Shown: positions 51,060-60,806, counted from the stretch's first letter. The stretch is 64,000 nt of DNA from Georgenia_B sunbinii (GCF_036421855.1 NZ_JAZGOK010000008.1); one strand, 5' to 3'. Made by a program: numbers and translations. Notes: generated by a model from the letters alone, not told the origin.

Positions 51060-52655
51060 TCAGCCGGCCGGCAGGTACTCGAAGCGGCGCACCTCCACGG
51101 CGGTGTCGGTCGGCTGGCCGTTGCTCGACGCGTAGACCCCGATCCACAGCCCGAGGAAGCCGCCGGTGGCGACGCTGTCGAGGGTCCGCCCGTCGGCCAC
51201 CGCGACGGTCACCGGCGCACTCCCCGCCACCCCCGCCAGCCCAGCCACCCCCGCCAGCAAGGCGTAGTCCTGCCCGCGGGCGCTGACGGTCAGCGTCACC
51301 TCGCCCGCCGGCAGCACCACCTCACCGAGCGTCACCTCGGTGCCGTCGCGACGGTGGACGACGACGGCGCGTCGCACCGGCCCGCCCACGTCCGGCCCGG
51401 GTCCGGTGATGACGCCGGTGACGAACAGCCGGACGTGGTCCTGCTCGGACTGCCGCACCACCAGGCCCGCCTCCTCCCCCGGGCCGAGATCCGCTCGGAT
51501 CACTGCACGCACGTCGACGTCGCGGTGCTGCTGGCGGACACCGAGGAACGCCGGGGTGCCGGCCTCGGCGAGCGTCGTCGTGCGCACCCGCAGCGACCAT
51601 CCCTCGCCGGCCGGCGTGGCGACCTCGACGACCGGCCGGCGCAGCGCCGTCCACCGGAGGTCGTCGGGGAGCACCACGCCGGCCGCCTCGCCCTGGGCGG
51701 CGCCGGGCTGCCACGGCTGCCCGCCCGGCACCTCGACCGTCGCCGGCAGCCGCCCCTCGCCCGGCGCGAAGACCGGCCACCCGCCCTGCCACTCCACCGG
51801 GACGAGGAACGTCTCGCGGCCGAGCGGGTAGTGGTAGCCGCCGTAGGGCCGCATACCGAGCAGCAGCGCCCACCAACCGCCGTCGCCGTCGGCCACGAGG
51901 TCCGCATGACCGACGCCGACGACGTCGACGTCGCGCCCGAGGTGCCGGTGGGTGAGCACCGGGTTGCCCCGGTTGCCGGTGTACGGCCCGGTGACCGACT
52001 CGGCCCGCGCGACGGACACCGCGTGGTGGAACTCGGTGCCGCCCTCCGCGGTGAGCAGGTAGTACGTGCCCTCGACCTTGTACAGGTGCGGCGCCTCGGA
52101 CCACACGACGTCGCGCAGTGCGCCGGTCCACAGCACGTGCTCCGGGCCGATCAGCTCGAGCCGCTGCCGGTCGAGCTCGCGGAGCCAGATCTCGGTCTGG
52201 TCGTGCCACTGCGGGGCGCGGGCCGGGCGGGTGCCGTGCAGCCACACCCGGCCGTCGTCGTCGAAGAAGATCGACGGGTCGATGCCGTCGGCGTCCAGCC
52301 ACACCGGCGCCGACCACGGGCCAGCCGGGTCGGTCGCGGTCATGAGGAAGTTCCCGCCGCGCGCCGCGTCACGTTGGTCCACCAGCGTGCAGACCAGCCA
52401 GAACACGCCGTCGTCGTGGCGGATGGTCGGGGCGTACAGCCCGCCGGAGGAGGCGATGCCGTCGAGGTCGAGCTGGTCCGCCCGGTCGACGACGTGGCCG
52501 AGCTGCTCCCAGCTGACCAGGTCGCGGCTGTGGAACACCGGCAGGCCCGGGAAGTACTCGAAGGTCGAGGTCACCAGGTAGTAGTCCTCGCCCACCCGGC
52601 ACACCGACGGGTCCGGGTAGCAGCCGGGCAGCACCGGGTTGGGCGCGGTGGTCAT
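51060..52655 (-). CDS. Glycoside hydrolase family 43 (beta-xylosidase / arabinofuranosidase)
   Basis: 531 residues. Five-bladed propeller with the GH43 acids: Asp in LPGCYPDPSVCRV, Asp in DGIDPSIFFDDDG, Glu in VVWSEAPHLYKV. A C-terminal beta-sandwich (about 330-531) is typical of the beta-xylosidase subgroup. No signal peptide, so it acts on imported oligosaccharides. ATG overlaps the GH3 stop (ATGA). Xylose versus arabinose preference cannot be told from sequence alone. Confidence 0.92.
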   Translation of the reverse strand: MTTAPNPVLPGCYPDPSVCRVGEDYYLVTSTFEYFPGLPVFHSRDLVSWEQLGHVVDRADQLDLDGIASSGGLYAPTIRHDDGVFWLVCTLVDQRDAARGGNFLMTATDPAGPWSAPVWLDADGIDPSIFFDDDGRVWLHGTRPARAPQWHDQTEIWLRELDRQRLELIGPEHVLWTGALRDVVWSEAPHLYKVEGTYYLLTAEGGTEFHHAVSVARAESVTGPYTGNRGNPVLTHRHLGRDVDVVGVGHADLVADGDGGWWALLLGMRPYGGYHYPLGRETFLVPVEWQGGWPVFAPGEGRLPATVEVPGGQPWQPGAAQGEAAGVVLPDDLRWTALRRPVVEVATPAGEGWSLRVRTTTLAEAGTPAFLGVRQQHRDVDVRAVIRADLGPGEEAGLVVRQSEQDHVRLFVTGVITGPGPDVGGPVRRAVVVHRRDGTEVTLGEVVLPAGEVTLTVSARGQDYALLAGVAGLAGVAGSAPVTVAVADGRTLDSVATGGFLGLWIGVYASSNGQPTDTAVEVRRFEYLPAG

Positions 52656-55090
52656 CGGACCGCCACTGCCGCCGGCGCGACCGCCACGGTCACCTGCCGG
52701 GGGTCGGCCGTCGTTACCTCGTGCACGTCGCCGGTGATTGCGAGCGTTGCGCGGGGGGTGGCCGTACCGGGGATGGTCCGCCGGGCGGCCTGGCGGTCGT
52801 TGGTGATGACGCCGCCGGTCTCGTGGCCCACGTCGGCTCCGCGCGCCGACGCCGCCGCGTGCGAGGCGACCCACACCTCAACGTCGCCCGGCTCCACCAC
52901 TCGCACCAGGCGCCGGTCGGCGAACGCGAACCGGCTCGTCGGGACGGTCAACGTCAACCGGAGGGCCTCGCCCGGCTGCAGGGTCACCCGGCCGTAGCCG
53001 AGCAGCTGCGCGACCGGTCGGGCCACCGAAGCCCGCACGTCGTGCCCATAGAGCTGCACCGTCTCGGTGCCTGCGACGTCCCCGGTGTTGGTCACCGTGA
53101 CCGCGACGGTGAAGCTTCCACCGGCCGTCACCTCGGCGTCGGTGACGAGGTCGTCGTAGCCGAAGCCGGTGTAGGACAGCCCGAAGCCGAACGGCCGGGT
53201 CGGGGTGGAGTCGGCGGTCGTGACGTCCGACGGGCCACCGAGCGCCGGGTGGAGGTAGGTGTAGGGCTGCGCCCCGGCCGACCGGGGCAGCGACACCGGC
53301 AGCCGGCCGGAAGGGTTGACCGCCCCGGTGAGCACGCCGGCAATGGCGGTGGCGCCCTCCTCGCCGGGGAAGAACGCCTGCAGCACCGCGGCCGGCCGGG
53401 GGCCGGGGCCGTCCAGCGCCCAGCCGACGACGTACGGCCGGCCGGTGACGAGCACCATGACCACCGGCGTCCCGGCGGCCACCACCGCCTCGACGAGCTC
53501 GCGCTGCACCCCGGGCAGCTCGAGCGACTCGACGTCGTTGCCCTCCCCCACGGTGCCCCGGCCGAACAGGCCGGCCTGGTCCCCGACCACCACCACCGCG
53601 ACGTCCGCTGCCTCGGCAGCCGTGACGGCGTCGGCGAACCCGGCGGTGTCGGTGCCCTCGACGGTGCAGCCCTCGGCGAGCAGCAGCTCCGGTGGCGTCC
53701 CGCCGGCCTCACCGAACGCGGTGCGCAGCGCCTGTGCCACCGTGGGCAGCTCGATCCCGGTCACGCTCTGCGGGTGGTGCGGCAGCACGTGGTTGACGAA
53801 GGAGTAGCAGCCCAGCAGGGCCTCGCCGCGGTCGGCATTGGGGCCGATGACCGCGACCCGGGTCGGCGCCGCGGACCGGCCGACAAGCGGCAGCACGCCG
53901 TCGTTGGTCAGCAGCACCACCGACTCCTCGGCGATCCGGCGGGCCAGCGCGCGGTGTCGCGGTGAGTCGAGATCGACCGTCGTCGGCGGCTCATCCTCGA
54001 AGGCCCCCGGATCGAGCAGCCCGAGCTCCTCCTTCTGCCCGAGCACCCGCAGCACCGCCCGGTCGACGTAGCGCTCGTCGAACCGACCGTCGCGGATGCG
54101 CTCGGCGAGCGGCTCCAGGTAGGCGTCCCCCGAAGGCAGCTCGACGTCGATGCCCGCCTCCACCGCGAGCGCCGCCGCCTCACCGCGGTCGGCGGCGACC
54201 CGGTGCATCACCTCGAGGAAGCCCACCGAGAAGTAGTCGGCGACGACGGTGCCATCGAAGCCCCAGGTCTCGCGCAGCAAGGTGGTGAGCAGCTCGGGGC
54301 TAGCGCCGGCCGGCACGCCGTCGACGTCGTTGTAGGCGTTCATCACCGACCGGGCGCCGCCGTCGAGCACCGCCATCTCGAACGGCGGCAGGTAGACGTC
54401 GGCGATCTCCCGCGGGCCGGCGCTCACCGGGCCGTGGTTGCGCCCCGCCGCCGAGCCGGAGTAGCCGACGAGGTGCTTGAGGGTGGCGTGCACCCCGGCC
54501 GCCTGCAACCCGCGGACATAGGCAGTGCCGACGGTGGCGACGAGGTACGGGTCCTCCCCGATGGCTTCCTCCACCCGGCCCCAGCGCGGGTCGCGGACGA
54601 CGTCGAGCACCGGCGCCAGCCCCTGATGGACACCCAGCTCACGCATCGAGTCGCCGATCGCCCGGGCAGCCTCCTCGATGAGCGCTGGGTTGAAGGTGGC
54701 CCCCCACGCCAGCGGCGTCGGGTAGCTCGCCGCCCGCCAGGCGGCCAGCCCGGTGAGGCACTCCTCGTGGACCAGCGCCGGGATCCCCAGCCGAGTCTCC
54801 CGCTTGAGCCGGCGCTGCTCGGCCCACAGCCAGCCGGCGCGCTCCACCGGGTCCACCGGCCGGGTGCCGTAGACCCGGGTGTAGTGCCCGATGCCGTCCC
54901 GGGTGATCTCCGCGAGGCGGGTGGTGGGCGCCTGCCCGGCGGTCATCTCGGACTGCAGCGGGGCCACCGAACCGCTCTGGTCGAGCCAGTAGCCGACGAG
55001 CTGGGCAAGCTTCTCCGCCAGGCTCATCCGGGCATGGATCCGGCGGACACGCTGCGAGACCGCCGGCATGGCGGGGACGAGGTCGGACAC
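52652..55090 (-). CDS. Glycoside hydrolase family 3 (beta-glucosidase / beta-xylosidase)
   Basis: 812 residues: (alpha/beta)8 domain, alpha/beta sandwich and a fibronectin III-like end (about 670-770). KHLVGYSG and the nucleophile Asp in TVVADYFSVGF are visible. No signal peptide. GTG start. It sits between the permease genes and GH43, so it probably cleaves the same imported oligosaccharides. Confidence 0.93.
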   Translation of the reverse strand: MSDLVPAMPAVSQRVRRIHARMSLAEKLAQLVGYWLDQSGSVAPLQSEMTAGQAPTTRLAEITRDGIGHYTRVYGTRPVDPVERAGWLWAEQRRLKRETRLGIPALVHEECLTGLAAWRAASYPTPLAWGATFNPALIEEAARAIGDSMRELGVHQGLAPVLDVVRDPRWGRVEEAIGEDPYLVATVGTAYVRGLQAAGVHATLKHLVGYSGSAAGRNHGPVSAGPREIADVYLPPFEMAVLDGGARSVMNAYNDVDGVPAGASPELLTTLLRETWGFDGTVVADYFSVGFLEVMHRVAADRGEAAALAVEAGIDVELPSGDAYLEPLAERIRDGRFDERYVDRAVLRVLGQKEELGLLDPGAFEDEPPTTVDLDSPRHRALARRIAEESVVLLTNDGVLPLVGRSAAPTRVAVIGPNADRGEALLGCYSFVNHVLPHHPQSVTGIELPTVAQALRTAFGEAGGTPPELLLAEGCTVEGTDTAGFADAVTAAEAADVAVVVVGDQAGLFGRGTVGEGNDVESLELPGVQRELVEAVVAAGTPVVMVLVTGRPYVVGWALDGPGPRPAAVLQAFFPGEEGATAIAGVLTGAVNPSGRLPVSLPRSAGAQPYTYLHPALGGPSDVTTADSTPTRPFGFGLSYTGFGYDDLVTDAEVTAGGSFTVAVTVTNTGDVAGTETVQLYGHDVRASVARPVAQLLGYGRVTLQPGEALRLTLTVPTSRFAFADRRLVRVVEPGDVEVWVASHAAASARGADVGHETGGVITNDRQAARRTIPGTATPRATLAITGDVHEVTTADPRQVTVAVAPAAVAVR

Positions 55091-55162
55091 GTGACGCTCT
55101 CTTTCGGTTGTGCCAGTGGTGGTGCGAGGTGCGGGCCGGACGGCGGGGTGGTGCAGGCGGCT

Positions 55163-56035
55163 TCAGCCCTTGACGGCGCCGGTGAGTCCGCCCACGATGC
55201 GTTTCTGGAAGAACGAGAAGAAGATGAGCGCCGGGATCATCGACAGCGAGGTGAACGCCAGGACGCGGGCGGTGTCGACCGAGTACTGCGAGGCAAAGGC
55301 CTGCACCCCCAGCGGCAGGGTGTAGGACGCCTCGTTGCCCAGGATGAACAACGGCAGCAGGTAGCTGTTCCAGCTCGCGATGAACGCCAGGATCCCCACG
55401 GTCACCACACCCGGGACCGACAGCGGCACCACCATCCGGAAGAAGAAGCTGAGCCGGCTCGCGCCGTCGATCGCCGCCGCCTCCTCCAGCTCCTTGGGGA
55501 TCGCCCGCAGGAACGGAACGAGGATGATGATCGTCACCGGCAGCGCGAAGGCGATCTGCGGGACGATGATGCCGGTGAGGCTGTTCATCATCCCCAGGTC
55601 CCGGATGAGGATGTACAGCGGGGTGATCGCCACCGTGATGGGGAACATCAGGCCCGCGGCGAACAGCGAGTACATCGCCCCGCGGCCGCGGAACTCGTAG
55701 CGGGCGATGACGTAGCTGGCCATCACGCCCAGCACCACGACGCCGGTGGTGGTCCCCACGGCCGCGATCGTGGAGTTGCCGATCTGCCGCCAGAACACCG
55801 AGCTCACCAGGACGTCGACGTAGTTGCCGACCACCCAGGGGCCCGGCAGCCCGGAAGGGTCGGTGGTGATCTGGGAGTTCGTCCGGAAGCCGCCCAGCAC
55901 GATGAACAGGACGGGCGCGACGCAGATACCGACGAAGAAGAACGCGACCAGGTAGGTGAGCGGGCCGCCGCGGCCCAGTCGGGTGCCCTTGCCTCGCGCC
56001 GCGGTCGTCTGCCGTGGCGCGGTGATGGCCGCCAT
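55163..56035 (-). CDS. Carbohydrate ABC transporter permease, MalG-like
   Basis: 290 residues, six transmembrane helices, with the EAA loop ELEEAAAIDGASRLSFFFRM that contacts the ATPase. ATG overlaps the stop of the partner permease by one base (TGATG). No ATP-binding subunit is in the locus, so a shared MsiK-type ATPase encoded elsewhere is likely, as in Streptomyces. Confidence 0.94.
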   Translation of the reverse strand: MAAITAPRQTTAARGKGTRLGRGGPLTYLVAFFFVGICVAPVLFIVLGGFRTNSQITTDPSGLPGPWVVGNYVDVLVSSVFWRQIGNSTIAAVGTTTGVVVLGVMASYVIARYEFRGRGAMYSLFAAGLMFPITVAITPLYILIRDLGMMNSLTGIIVPQIAFALPVTIIILVPFLRAIPKELEEAAAIDGASRLSFFFRMVVPLSVPGVVTVGILAFIASWNSYLLPLFILGNEASYTLPLGVQAFASQYSVDTARVLAFTSLSMIPALIFFSFFQKRIVGGLTGAVKG

Positions 56036-57066
56036 CACTTCTTCCTTTCGGTGAGGGCGCCGGCGGTGTCCCGCCGAAGCACGTAGCGCTGGTAGATCAG
56101 GGCGATGGTCAGCGAGATGAGGAACAGCACCACGGCGGCGGCGTTGCCGAAGCCGTAGCTCGCGGCATTGCGCCCGTACATGACCATGTAGATGGCCATC
56201 GTCGAGGTGCCCGCGGTGGCCGAGACGTACTGGCCCCAGATGATGTAGACGAGGTCGAAGAGCTGCAACGAGCCGATGATCGACAAGAACGCCCAGATCC
56301 GGATGGTGGGGCCGAGCAGCGGCAGCGTGATGCGCCGCTGGGTCTGCCAGTAGGACGCGCCGTCGATGGCCGCGGCCTCGAACAGTTCCTCGGGGATGCT
56401 CTGCAACCCGGCGAGGAAGAGGATGACTGCGAAGCCGATGTACTTCCACGAGATGATCATCATCAGCGACCAGATCGCGACGTCCGGGTCCGACAGCCAG
56501 TCCACCGTCCAGTCCGGCAGCCCCATCTTGGTGAGGAAGTCGTTGACCGCCCCGGTGGTCTGGAGCATGAGGCTCCAGCCGACCCCGACGATGACCTCGG
56601 AGATGACGTAGGGCATGAAGATGAGGACCCGGACGATCGACCGTCCGCGGATCCGCTGGTTGAGCAGCAGGGCGATGGCCACCGCCGCCGGCCCCTGGAT
56701 GATGAGAGACATGACCACGATGAACCCGTTGTGCTGCAGCGCGTCGTGGAAGACCGGGTCCTGCAGGATGATGCGGTAGTTGTCGAGGCCGACGAAGTCC
56801 GTCGCCGGCCCGTAGCCGTTCCACCGGAAGAAGCCGTAGTAGGCCGCCATCAGCACCGGGAAGATGACGAACCCGAGGAAGACGATGATGGCCGGCCCGG
56901 ACAGCAGCGCGATCTCCGCGCGCTTGCGCCAGTCGGCCCGGCCCCGTCGCGGCGACCGGCGGGCGGAGGACGACGCCGTGACGGCGCCGCCCCCCGCCCC
57001 GGTCGAGGAGCCCCCGGGCGAGGACGACTTCAGGGCCAGCGCGTTCTCGCCCGAGGAGTCACTCAT
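56035..57066 (-). CDS. Carbohydrate ABC transporter permease, MalF-like
   Basis: 343 residues with an unusually long Ser/Gly/Arg-rich cytosolic N-terminus (about 50 residues) and then six transmembrane helices. EAA loop: ELFEAAAIDGASYWQTQRRI. It is 8 bp after the binding-protein gene. Confidence 0.94.
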   Translation of the reverse strand: MSDSSGENALALKSSSPGGSSTGAGGGAVTASSSARRSPRRGRADWRKRAEIALLSGPAIIVFLGFVIFPVLMAAYYGFFRWNGYGPATDFVGLDNYRIILQDPVFHDALQHNGFIVVMSLIIQGPAAVAIALLLNQRIRGRSIVRVLIFMPYVISEVIVGVGWSLMLQTTGAVNDFLTKMGLPDWTVDWLSDPDVAIWSLMMIISWKYIGFAVILFLAGLQSIPEELFEAAAIDGASYWQTQRRITLPLLGPTIRIWAFLSIIGSLQLFDLVYIIWGQYVSATAGTSTMAIYMVMYGRNAASYGFGNAAAVVLFLISLTIALIYQRYVLRRDTAGALTERKK

Positions 57067-57074
57067 GGTGCCTG

Positions 57075-58373
57075 CTAGCCCCGAGCGGCGGAGTCGTTGA
57101 CTGCGGCGACGATGCCGGCCGGGTCACCCTGGCCCGCGAGCAGCTCGACGACACCGGCGTTGAGTGCGTTACCGACGTTCTGACCGAACAGGGTGTCGAG
57201 CCAGACCATGACGTACGGGGCGTTGTTGTAGTACTCGAGGATGTCCTGCAGGGCACCCTCCTCGACAACTCCCTGAGCCTCCTGGCTGGCGGGCACCGTG
57301 TGGAACGCCTGGGCGTAGCCCTCCTGGTACTCCTGCTGCATGAAGAAGTTGAGGAACGCGGTGCACTCCTCCTGCGGGGCGTCCACGGAGCACGAGTACC
57401 CATCGACGCCACCCATCATCGCGGCCGGGTCACCCGCGCCGCCCTCGACGGCCGGGAACGGGAACCAGCCGAGGTCTGCCAGCGGCTGCTCGTCGGGGGT
57501 CAGCGAGGCGATGACGCCGGGGTTCCAGGCCCCCATGAGCTCCATGGCTGCCTCGTGGTTGGCCAGCAGCCCCGCCGAGGAACCGGCGCCCTGCTGAGCA
57601 GCCGTGGTGAGGAAGCCGTTGTTGAAGGGCTCGGTGTCGGCCAGCGCCTGCAGCTCCTCGCCGGCCTGCAGCCAGCACTGGTCCTCGAAGGTGCCGGACT
57701 CTGCGGCGGCCTCCATCGTGTCCTGGGAGCAGGCACGCAGCGCGAAGAAGTAGTACCAGTGCGCGGCGGGCCAGGCATCCTTCGCGCCGAGGGCGATCGG
57801 TGCGATACCGGCGTCCTTGAGGGCGGTGACGGCGTCGTCCAGCTCCGCCATCGTCGTCGGGGGGCTGTCGATGCCGGCCTCGGCGAAGAGGTCCTGGCTG
57901 TAGAAGATGCCACCGGGCAGGACCGCGGTCGGCATGCCGTAGACGTCGCCGTTCACCGTGAACGCACTGAATGCGCCCTCACCGACGGCCGTCCTCGTCG
58001 CGTCGTCGATGTGGTCGCTGATGTCCATCACCTGGCCGGCGTTGACGACGTCGGCGAGCTTGCCACCGCCGCGAGCCATGAAGATGTCCGGCGCGTCGCC
58101 GGAGTTGAGGGCGGTCTGCAGCTTGCCGTCCATGTCCTCGTTCTGGATGGACTGGATGTCGATGGTGACGCCCGGGTTGGCGTCCTCGAAGGCAGCGACC
58201 GTGTCTTCCCAGTAGGCCTTGCCCTCTCCGGTGGTGGAGTTGTGCCAGAAGGTCATCGCGACGTCGCCGTCGCCCGAGCCTGTGTCATCACCGTCACTGC
58301 CGCCGCAGGCGGTGAGCCCGAGGGCACCGATCACCGCCGCAGCGGCGATCGCGAGAGTCTTCCTAGCCATCAT
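57075..58373 (-). CDS. Carbohydrate ABC transporter substrate-binding lipoprotein
   Basis: 432 residues with the lipobox LTAC followed by a Gly/Asp/Ser linker, then a family 1 binding-protein fold (VAMTFWHNSTTGEGKAYWED, NSGDAPDIFMARGGGKLADV). Contains two likely disulfide pairs. First gene of the sugar-uptake operon; two ATGs in tandem start it, with GAGGACGG upstream. Confidence 0.94.
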   Translation of the reverse strand: MMARKTLAIAAAAVIGALGLTACGGSDGDDTGSGDGDVAMTFWHNSTTGEGKAYWEDTVAAFEDANPGVTIDIQSIQNEDMDGKLQTALNSGDAPDIFMARGGGKLADVVNAGQVMDISDHIDDATRTAVGEGAFSAFTVNGDVYGMPTAVLPGGIFYSQDLFAEAGIDSPPTTMAELDDAVTALKDAGIAPIALGAKDAWPAAHWYYFFALRACSQDTMEAAAESGTFEDQCWLQAGEELQALADTEPFNNGFLTTAAQQGAGSSAGLLANHEAAMELMGAWNPGVIASLTPDEQPLADLGWFPFPAVEGGAGDPAAMMGGVDGYSCSVDAPQEECTAFLNFFMQQEYQEGYAQAFHTVPASQEAQGVVEEGALQDILEYYNNAPYVMVWLDTLFGQNVGNALNAGVVELLAGQGDPAGIVAAVNDSAARG

Positions 58374-58508
58374 GAGAATCCGTCCTCTGGTCGGGGCGAG
58401 CGGGTGGAGAGGTCGTCGTCACTGACGTCGCGGCGGTAGGTGTCACGCCTGGTGTGCGGCTCGCCATCGAAGCACTTCCCCGTCGTCGTCAGCGGTGGAT
58501 GTGACAGG

Positions 58509-58538
58509 ACTATGGCAGCGCCGACACGATGGTGTCAA
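58509..58538 (-). promoter_or_regulatory. Predicted promoter of the sugar-uptake operon
   Basis: Minus strand TTGACA (58533-58538), 18-nt spacer and CATAGT (58509-58514). The -35 abuts the LacI-type operator, so repression would act by direct blocking. The 5' leader would be about 130 nt. Confidence 0.5.
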
Positions 58539-58539
58539 T

Positions 58540-58553
58540 CGTTATCGATAACG
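58540..58553. promoter_or_regulatory. LacI-family operator
   Basis: The perfect 14-bp palindrome CGTTATCGATAACG has a central CG and is a typical LacI/GalR-family site. It lies 25 bp before the LacI-type gene and 1 bp beyond the -35 of the uptake operon, so it probably controls both. Confidence 0.75.
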
Positions 58554-58578
58554 TTTTACTAACGTAGGCTCTCGGCTC

Positions 58579-59610
58579 ATGAGGCAGCGGGTCACCATCA
58601 GGGATGTCGCCGTGGCGGCAGGCGTGTCGGTGGCGACCGTGTCGAAGGTGATCAACGCGCGTTACGGCGTCGCGACGTCGACCTCCTCGCGGGTGCAGGC
58701 GGTCATCGACGACCTCGGCTACGAGTCGAGCCTCGTCGCGCGGGGCATGCGGTCGCGCCGGACGAACGTCATTGGCGTCGTCGTCGCCGAGTTCGAGCCG
58801 TTCAGCGCCGAGATCCTCAAGGGGGCGGCGATCGCGCTGGAGGACACCGACTACGCCTTGCTCGCCTACACCGGCGCCCGCCAGAGCCGGGGCGCCGGCT
58901 GGGAGCGCCGTTACCTCTCCCAGCTGAGCGGCACCCTCATCGACGGCGCGCTCATGGTCACTCCCACCGTGGTCGACGCCGACCCTGGCGTACCGGTGGT
59001 CTCCATCGACCCGCACGCCGGGCCGGCCGGGCTGCCCACCGTCGAGGCCGACAGCCTCACCGGGTCGGTGCTCGCGGTCCGTCACCTCGTCGCCCTGGGG
59101 CACACCCGGATCGGCTTCATCGCCGGACGGCCCGACCTGCAGTCCTCGGCGCTGCGCGAGGCAGGTTACCGCCAGGCGCTCACCGAGGCCGGGCTGCCGG
59201 TCGACGCGGACCTCGTGCGGGTGGGTGACTACCGGCGCGACTCCGCGCACGACCTCAGTGCCGAGCTGCTCTCCCTCCCCCAGCCACCGACGGCGATCTT
59301 CGCCGCCAACGACCTCTCCGCCCTCGGGGTGATCGCGCTCGCCCACGAGCGCGGGCTGGACGTGCCGGGCGACCTGTCCGTCGTCGGCTTCGACGACATC
59401 CCCGACGCGGCGTCCGCGGTGCCGCCGCTGACCACGGTGCGCCAGCCGATCCAGGCGATGGGCTCGGCGGGCATCCGGATGCTCCTCGAGCTGATGGCCG
59501 ACCGCCCGGTGGCGCAGACCCACCTGCGGCTGCCGGTCTCACTGGTGCCGCGGTCGAGCACCGCCCCGCCGCGCGCCGCCGGTCAGGGCTCGAGCACGAG
59601 CTTGCCGTAG
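58579..59610 (+). CDS. LacI-family transcriptional regulator
   Basis: 343 residues. N-terminal helix-turn-helix RVTIRDVAVAAGVSVATVSK with hinge helix SSLVARGMR, then a periplasmic-binding-protein-like sugar domain (GFIAGRPDLQSSALREAGY, FAANDLSALG, VVGFDDIPDA). Divergent from the binding-protein gene; expected to sense an oligosaccharide or its product. Overlaps the next gene tail to tail by 28 bp. Confidence 0.94.
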   Translation: MRQRVTIRDVAVAAGVSVATVSKVINARYGVATSTSSRVQAVIDDLGYESSLVARGMRSRRTNVIGVVVAEFEPFSAEILKGAAIALEDTDYALLAYTGARQSRGAGWERRYLSQLSGTLIDGALMVTPTVVDADPGVPVVSIDPHAGPAGLPTVEADSLTGSVLAVRHLVALGHTRIGFIAGRPDLQSSALREAGYRQALTEAGLPVDADLVRVGDYRRDSAHDLSAELLSLPQPPTAIFAANDLSALGVIALAHERGLDVPGDLSVVGFDDIPDAASAVPPLTTVRQPIQAMGSAGIRMLLELMADRPVAQTHLRLPVSLVPRSSTAPPRAAGQGSSTSLP

Positions 59611-60551
59611 ACCTCGCCGTGCTCGAGCCGGGCGAGAGCGGCGGCCGCCTCGCTCAGCGGCAGCACGTCGTCGATGTGCGGCCGGGCGCCGGTGGCGACG
59701 AGGAACGCGGTGAGCAGCCGCAGCTCCTCGAGCGTGCCCATCGTCGAGCCGACGACGCTCACGCTGCGGAAGAACACCCGGGACAGCTCCGCCGGCGGCA
59801 TCGCGCCGGACGTCGCGCCGGCCACCGCGATGGTCCCGCCGGGTCGCACCACCCGCAGCGAGTGCGCCCAGGTGGCCTCGCCCACCGTCTCCACGACGGC
59901 GTCGACCTGGTCGGGCAGCCGGGCGCCGGACTCGAACACCTCGTGGGCGCCCAGCGCACGGGCGCGATCGTTGCGCTCCGGGTCCCGGCCGCACACCCAC
60001 ACCTCCAGGCCGGCGGCCCGCGCGAGCAGGATCGACGCCGTCGCCACCCCGCCCCCGGCGCCCTGCACCAGCACCCGCTGCCCCGGCCGCAGCGCGGCGG
60101 CATGGAACAGCAGCCGGTAGGCGGTGAGGTAGGCGGTCGGCAGGCAGGCCGCCTCGGCCCAGCTGAGCTCGGCCGGCTTGGCGACGACGTTGCCGGCCGG
60201 CACCCAGACCCGTTCGGCCAGCGTGCCGGGGTAGACCTCGGACAGCAGGCTGCGCCGCGGGTCGAGGGTCTCGTCGCCGCGCCAGTGCGCGCCTGCGACC
60301 ACCGCGTGGACGATCACCTCGTTGCCGTCCTCGTCGGTGCCGGCGGCGTCGCAGCCGAGCACCATCGGCAGCCGATCGGCGGGCAGCCCGACGCCCCGCA
60401 GCGACCAGAGGTCGTGATGGTTGAGGGCGGCCGCGCGCACCGTCACCGGCACCCAGCCCGGCCGCGGCGGCCCCGGGTCCTCGAGGTCCCCGACGACCAA
60501 GCCCCGCAGCGGGTTCTCGGCGTCCTGGCTGTCGACGTAGACGGCGCGCAT
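59583..60551 (-). CDS. Zinc-type alcohol dehydrogenase-like oxidoreductase (MDR family)
   Basis: 322 residues. GroES-like N-terminus (ALNHHDLWSLRGVGLP, MVLGCDAAGT) and Rossmann domain (VLVQGAGGGVATASILLARA). The catalytic zinc Cys is replaced (NHHD), and no structural-zinc four-Cys loop is seen, so it is closer to quinone oxidoreductases of the MDR group. The substrate is unknown. ATG start matches homologues. Confidence 0.9.
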   Translation of the reverse strand: MRAVYVDSQDAENPLRGLVVGDLEDPGPPRPGWVPVTVRAAALNHHDLWSLRGVGLPADRLPMVLGCDAAGTDEDGNEVIVHAVVAGAHWRGDETLDPRRSLLSEVYPGTLAERVWVPAGNVVAKPAELSWAEAACLPTAYLTAYRLLFHAAALRPGQRVLVQGAGGGVATASILLARAAGLEVWVCGRDPERNDRARALGAHEVFESGARLPDQVDAVVETVGEATWAHSLRVVRPGGTIAVAGATSGAMPPAELSRVFFRSVSVVGSTMGTLEELRLLTAFLVATGARPHIDDVLPLSEAAAALARLEHGEVYGKLVLEP

Positions 60552-60685
60552 CACCCCAGCGTGCCACGCCCGGCGCCGCCGTGGCGGCCGGGCGACCTGT
60601 CTCGTGCAGCGCGCAGTGCCGTCGGTGTGGGACGATGGACGGCGGAAACCGCCCGCGGGGCGGGCCGGAGACTCAGGAGGATGCC

Positions 60686-60760
60686 ATGAGCAAGCGTGGA
60701 CGGAAGCGCAAGGCGCGTCGCAACACCAAGGCGAACAGCGGCAAGCGCCCCAACAGCTGA
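60686..60760 (+). CDS. Ribosomal protein bL37-like 24-residue peptide
   Basis: A tiny basic ORF, MSKRGRKRKARRNTKANSGK followed by RPNS, with a perfect AGGAGG 5 nt upstream and a strong terminator 17 bp after. The sequence matches the 24-residue bL37 protein known from mycobacterial ribosomes and annotated across Actinobacteria. Family assignment is from memory of its sequence; size, start pattern and KRPN end agree. Confidence 0.85.
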   Translation: MSKRGRKRKARRNTKANSGKRPNS

Positions 60761-60777
60761 CACCAGCCGACACCGCG

Positions 60778-60806
60778 AGAGGCCGACCCGCCACGGGTCG
60801 GCCTCT
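60778..60806 (+). terminator. Terminator after the bL37 gene
   Basis: AGAGGCCGACCC pairs perfectly with GGGTCGGCCTCT around GCCAC, followed by TTGCCGTT. Rho-independent type with a weak U tail. Confidence 0.85.

Noticed and set aside
55163..56824. 553-codon fused frame containing the MalG-like permease
   Set aside because: The first part is the MalF-like gene in another frame; the TGATG junction gives the proper start at 56035.
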